Position numbers and translations under genes: made by a program. Source: Paludibacteraceae bacterium (GTDB taxonomy: Bacteria; Bacteroidota; Bacteroidia; Bacteroidales; Paludibacteraceae). From it: 36,214 nucleotides of DNA. Shown here piece by piece: positions 33,934 to 36,214 of the stretch. The stretch covers positions 1-36,214 of the forward strand of contig JAFSTO010000018.1 in NCBI GenBank assembly GCA_017450435.1, read 5' to 3'. Numbering within the stretch: the stretch's first letter is position 1; the number at the start of each line of letters is the position of its first letter. Below the pieces are notes generated by a model. It ran no database searches. It was not told the DNA's origin and saw only the letters and a list, made by a program, of their open reading frames with translations.

Positions 33934-34698
33934 ATGCAATATACAGAGGTTACCTTTCGTTTTTCTTTCTCCGAACCATGGCAACAAGACGTGTTTATCC
34001 AAGGTCTTGCAGATATGGGTTTTGAGTCGTTTGAAGGCGATACTGCCTATATCTCCACAACACTTTTCCGGCTGCCGCTACTACAGCAATATGTCACAGA
34101 CAACGGGCAGGAGATTGTGTCAGTCAAACAATGTACTGACACCAACTGGAACGCAGCATGGGAAGCTGAGCACGGAATAGTGCAACTGCCATACAATATT
34201 GTTATTCACCCGCAAGGCGCTTTCGGTGCAGGCGACCACGCTACAACGTCAATGATGCTGGATGCTATTGCAGCCGAGGGAACTGAGATTGTCGGAAAAC
34301 AAGTTTTGGATATGGGCTGCGGCACGGGTGTGCTTGGCATAATGGCGGCAAAACAAGGTGCCGCATACGTAATAGCTGTAGATATTGATGAAAGAGCCGT
34401 TGCCAGCACAAAAGCCAATGCGGCGCTGAATAATACAAAGATTGACGCCATACAAGGGGCTGCATTACCCGCCGGGCTATTCCACTACATTCTTGCAAAT
34501 ATCCACCGCAATATTCTCCTTTCACTGTTGCCCTCGTTCTACACATCGCTTCATCAGGGCGGCAAACTGATGCTAAGCGGGTTTTACGAAAATGATATTA
34601 ACACACTGGTTGATACGGCAGAAAAAAAGGGCTTCAGTCATATCGGAACACGCAGCACAGGCGAGTGGAGAATGATAACCCTACAGAAAACAAAATAA
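33934..34698 (+). CDS. prmA: Ribosomal protein L11 methyltransferase
   Basis: A 254-residue SAM-dependent methyltransferase that trimethylates ribosomal protein L11. Features: the N-terminal substrate-recognition part; the linker block IHPQGAFGAGDHATTSMML (the family GTGxHxTT motif, here GAGDHATT); SAM motif VLDMGCGTGVLGIMA; and LANIHRNIL in place of NILANPL. Length is slightly short (family 250-295). Followed by mnmE after 25 bases, the same strand, so probably one transcript. Confidence 0.93.
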   Translation: MQYTEVTFRFSFSEPWQQDVFIQGLADMGFESFEGDTAYISTTLFRLPLLQQYVTDNGQEIVSVKQCTDTNWNAAWEAEHGIVQLPYNIVIHPQGAFGAGDHATTSMMLDAIAAEGTEIVGKQVLDMGCGTGVLGIMAAKQGAAYVIAVDIDERAVASTKANAALNNTKIDAIQGAALPAGLFHYILANIHRNILLSLLPSFYTSLHQGGKLMLSGFYENDINTLVDTAEKKGFSHIGTRSTGEWRMITLQKTK

Positions 34699-34723
34699 CA
34701 ACACAAGTCGTTATAAACTCCTA

Positions 34724-36058
34724 ATGACAGATACTATTTGCGCCATATCAACTCCAGCCGGAACAGGCGGTATTGCCGTTATCCGCGTTAGCGGAAGCGA
34801 CGCATTGTCCATTGTTGACAAGGTGTTTTACGGCTCACACAAGATAACAGAAGCGAAAGGCAACACCATTCTCTTTGGTGAGCTGCGAGACGACAAGTCA
34901 ATGCCACAAAGCGAACCTGTTGACGAGGTGTTGTGCTCTGTCTTCAGAGCACCGCATTCCTTTACAGGAGAAAACACAGTGGAAATATCTTGTCATGGTA
35001 GCCTCTACATCCAGCAGGCTATCGTACGCCTGTTGCTTCGTCATGGTGCAAGAGCAGCCACAGCCGGAGAGTTTACCAAACGTGCTTTCCTCAACGGCAA
35101 GCTCGACCTCAGTCAGGCAGAGGCTGTGGCTGACCTCATATCCGCATCATCATCTGCCGAGCAGAGACTGGCAATAGCACATTTGAAAGGTGGGGTGTCT
35201 CAGCAGATACAACAGCTACGGGAGAGACTGCTTACATTCACATCACTGATTGAGTTGGAGCTTGATTTTGCAGACCACGAAGATATAAGTTTTGCAGACC
35301 GCAGCGAACTGAACAGTCTGGCAGAAGAGATAGACAGACATCTCACGTTGTTACTGGATAGTTTTCGTCTTGGCAACGCCATCAAAAACGGGATACCTGT
35401 TGCTATCATCGGTCCGACGAATGCCGGCAAATCCACACTATTGAATGCCTTATCAGGTGAAGACAAGGCTATCGTGAGCGCTATTCCCGGCACAACACGC
35501 GATGCCATTGAAGACACAATAAACATCAATGGCGTACAATTCCGCTTCATTGACACCGCCGGTCTTCGCACTACAAGCGACGATATAGAAAACATCGGCA
35601 TACAACGCGCTTTGTCAGCAGCAAGGAAAGCAGAGTTGGTGATATACCTGCAGGACATCACTATGCCCGAAGAACCGCTACCACCACTACCGGAAGGTAA
35701 ACGTGTGCTGAAAGTATATAACAAAACCGACCTGACAACTGAACGCCGCAAAGGACTTTGCATATCAGCGGCAAACGGAGATATAACCGGACTAAAAGAT
35801 GCTATTTACAGCGCAGCAGAACTACAAACCGGGGTGCAAGACGGAGCAGTAATTTCGTCTGCACGACATTACGATGCACTACTGCGGGCACAACAAGCAA
35901 TAAAAAAAGTAAAAGACGGACTATCTGCACAGCTGTCCGGAGAAATACTTTCTTTAGACCTACACGACTGCTTGAACGCACTCGGAGAGATAACCGGCGA
36001 AATAACCAACGCTGAGGTCCTGCAAAATATTTTCTCACGCTTCTGTATAGGAAAATGA
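34724..36058 (+). CDS. mnmE: tRNA uridine-5-carboxymethylaminomethyl(34) synthesis GTPase
   Basis: A 444-residue GTPase that, with MnmG, modifies the wobble uridine of certain tRNAs. The N-terminal folate-binding domain starts DTICAISTPAGTGGIAVIRVSG. The inserted G domain has G1 GPTNAGKST (230-238; more often GxPNxGKSS), G2 GTTRD (256-260), G3 DTAGL and G4 NKTD. The C-terminus is FCIGK, with the conserved catalytic cysteine. Length is normal. Second gene after prmA. Confidence 0.97.
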   Translation: MTDTICAISTPAGTGGIAVIRVSGSDALSIVDKVFYGSHKITEAKGNTILFGELRDDKSMPQSEPVDEVLCSVFRAPHSFTGENTVEISCHGSLYIQQAIVRLLLRHGARAATAGEFTKRAFLNGKLDLSQAEAVADLISASSSAEQRLAIAHLKGGVSQQIQQLRERLLTFTSLIELELDFADHEDISFADRSELNSLAEEIDRHLTLLLDSFRLGNAIKNGIPVAIIGPTNAGKSTLLNALSGEDKAIVSAIPGTTRDAIEDTININGVQFRFIDTAGLRTTSDDIENIGIQRALSAARKAELVIYLQDITMPEEPLPPLPEGKRVLKVYNKTDLTTERRKGLCISAANGDITGLKDAIYSAAELQTGVQDGAVISSARHYDALLRAQQAIKKVKDGLSAQLSGEILSLDLHDCLNALGEITGEITNAEVLQNIFSRFCIGK

Positions 36059-36214
36059 TGAGAGGATTAGAGGTTAGATGGCGGATAGATTTTTTTAGGG
36101 GGAAGGTGGTTTTGAGAGACGCTGAAAAACACCGTCTCTACCGTTGGCGAAACAAGGTTAGAGGTGGGAGAGGTTAAAGACAACAGATAATAGATAAAAG
36201 ATAAAAGATAAAAG
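36059..36214. other. 3' spacer at the window end
   Basis: No gene is visible. It contains copy d of the dispersed hairpin repeat (36113-36153) and ends in a short AT-rich tandem run with a 7-base unit GATAAAA repeated three times (36192-36214), similar in style to the spacer before pdxA. Confidence 0.6.
36113..36153. repeat. Dispersed hairpin repeat, copy d
   Basis: GAGACG (36116-36121) pairs with CGTCTC (36133-36138), and the right flank TACCGTTGGCGAAAC matches copies b and c. Confidence 0.75.

Noticed and set aside
1-36214. Prophage, transposon or conjugative element genes
   Set aside because: No integrase, transposase, relaxase or structural phage gene is visible; the only hints of mobility are the tRNA-end-like sites, the DUF5131 gene and the repeats.

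Overview
The window is chromosomal DNA from a member of Bacteroidota, most likely order Bacteroidales. Three things point there. Almost every promoter I could place has the Bacteroidota form (TTTG, 19-20 bases, TAnnTTTG), and start codons lack Shine-Dalgarno sequences. It carries lineage-typical genes of the DUF4290, DUF4837 and GldF families. It also has a Na+-NQR operon, a single-chain glycine decarboxylase and a beta-class carbonic anhydrase. I cannot name a genus from sequence reading alone.

Layout. Positions 1-2324 are an accessory, AT-rich stretch. It holds the 3' end of one AAA_14/DUF4143 ATPase gene, a tRNA (or tmRNA) 3'-end-like sequence with its own terminator, an array of five 23-bp direct repeats, and a complete paralogous ATPase gene. 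A second, interrupted copy of the tRNA-end-like sequence closes it. This looks like a tandem, att-associated module and is the least ordinary part of the window. Next come a carbonic anhydrase and a DUF5131 (Gp37/Gp68-like) protein (2325-3624).

Positions 3721-7577 (minus) encode a YitT-type membrane protein and GcvP. A divergent promoter region at 7609-7696 starts the plus-strand run yigZ, acyltransferase, coaD, S41 protease (7706-11527). Convergent to that is ssb-folC (minus). From a promoter pair overlapping the ssb promoter run a secreted endonuclease/exonuclease/phosphatase-family protein and a DUF4290 protein (13569-15227), ending at a strong bidirectional terminator shared with a YgjP-like metallopeptidase (minus). 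nqrABCDE follows (16356-20893) behind a structured leader. nqrF is absent: a hairpin and then a DMT transporter occupy its usual place.

Positions 21945-25104 (minus) form a small surface-polysaccharide-flavoured operon: wecB-like epimerase, GT32 glycosyltransferase, low-molecular-weight tyrosine phosphatase, HAD phosphatase. Divergent from it run alaS and a nitroreductase, then pdxA, a DUF4837 lipoprotein, a gldF-like ABC permease without gldG, a YfcE-like phosphodiesterase and an orphan histidine kinase. A 341-base gap (33593-33933) holds a paired 15-bp direct repeat, a promoter, a hairpin terminator compatible with an unannotated small RNA of about 90 nt, and the promoter for prmA-mnmE, which closes the window.

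Intergenic spacers carry two dispersed repeat families: a hairpin-forming element near 16060, 23890, 28592, 29954 and 36113, and a second family in opposite orientations at 29909 and 32353. There are also two tandem arrays (15-bp and 16-bp) in front of pdxA. I saw no CRISPR array, transposase, integrase or rRNA gene, and no intact tRNA.
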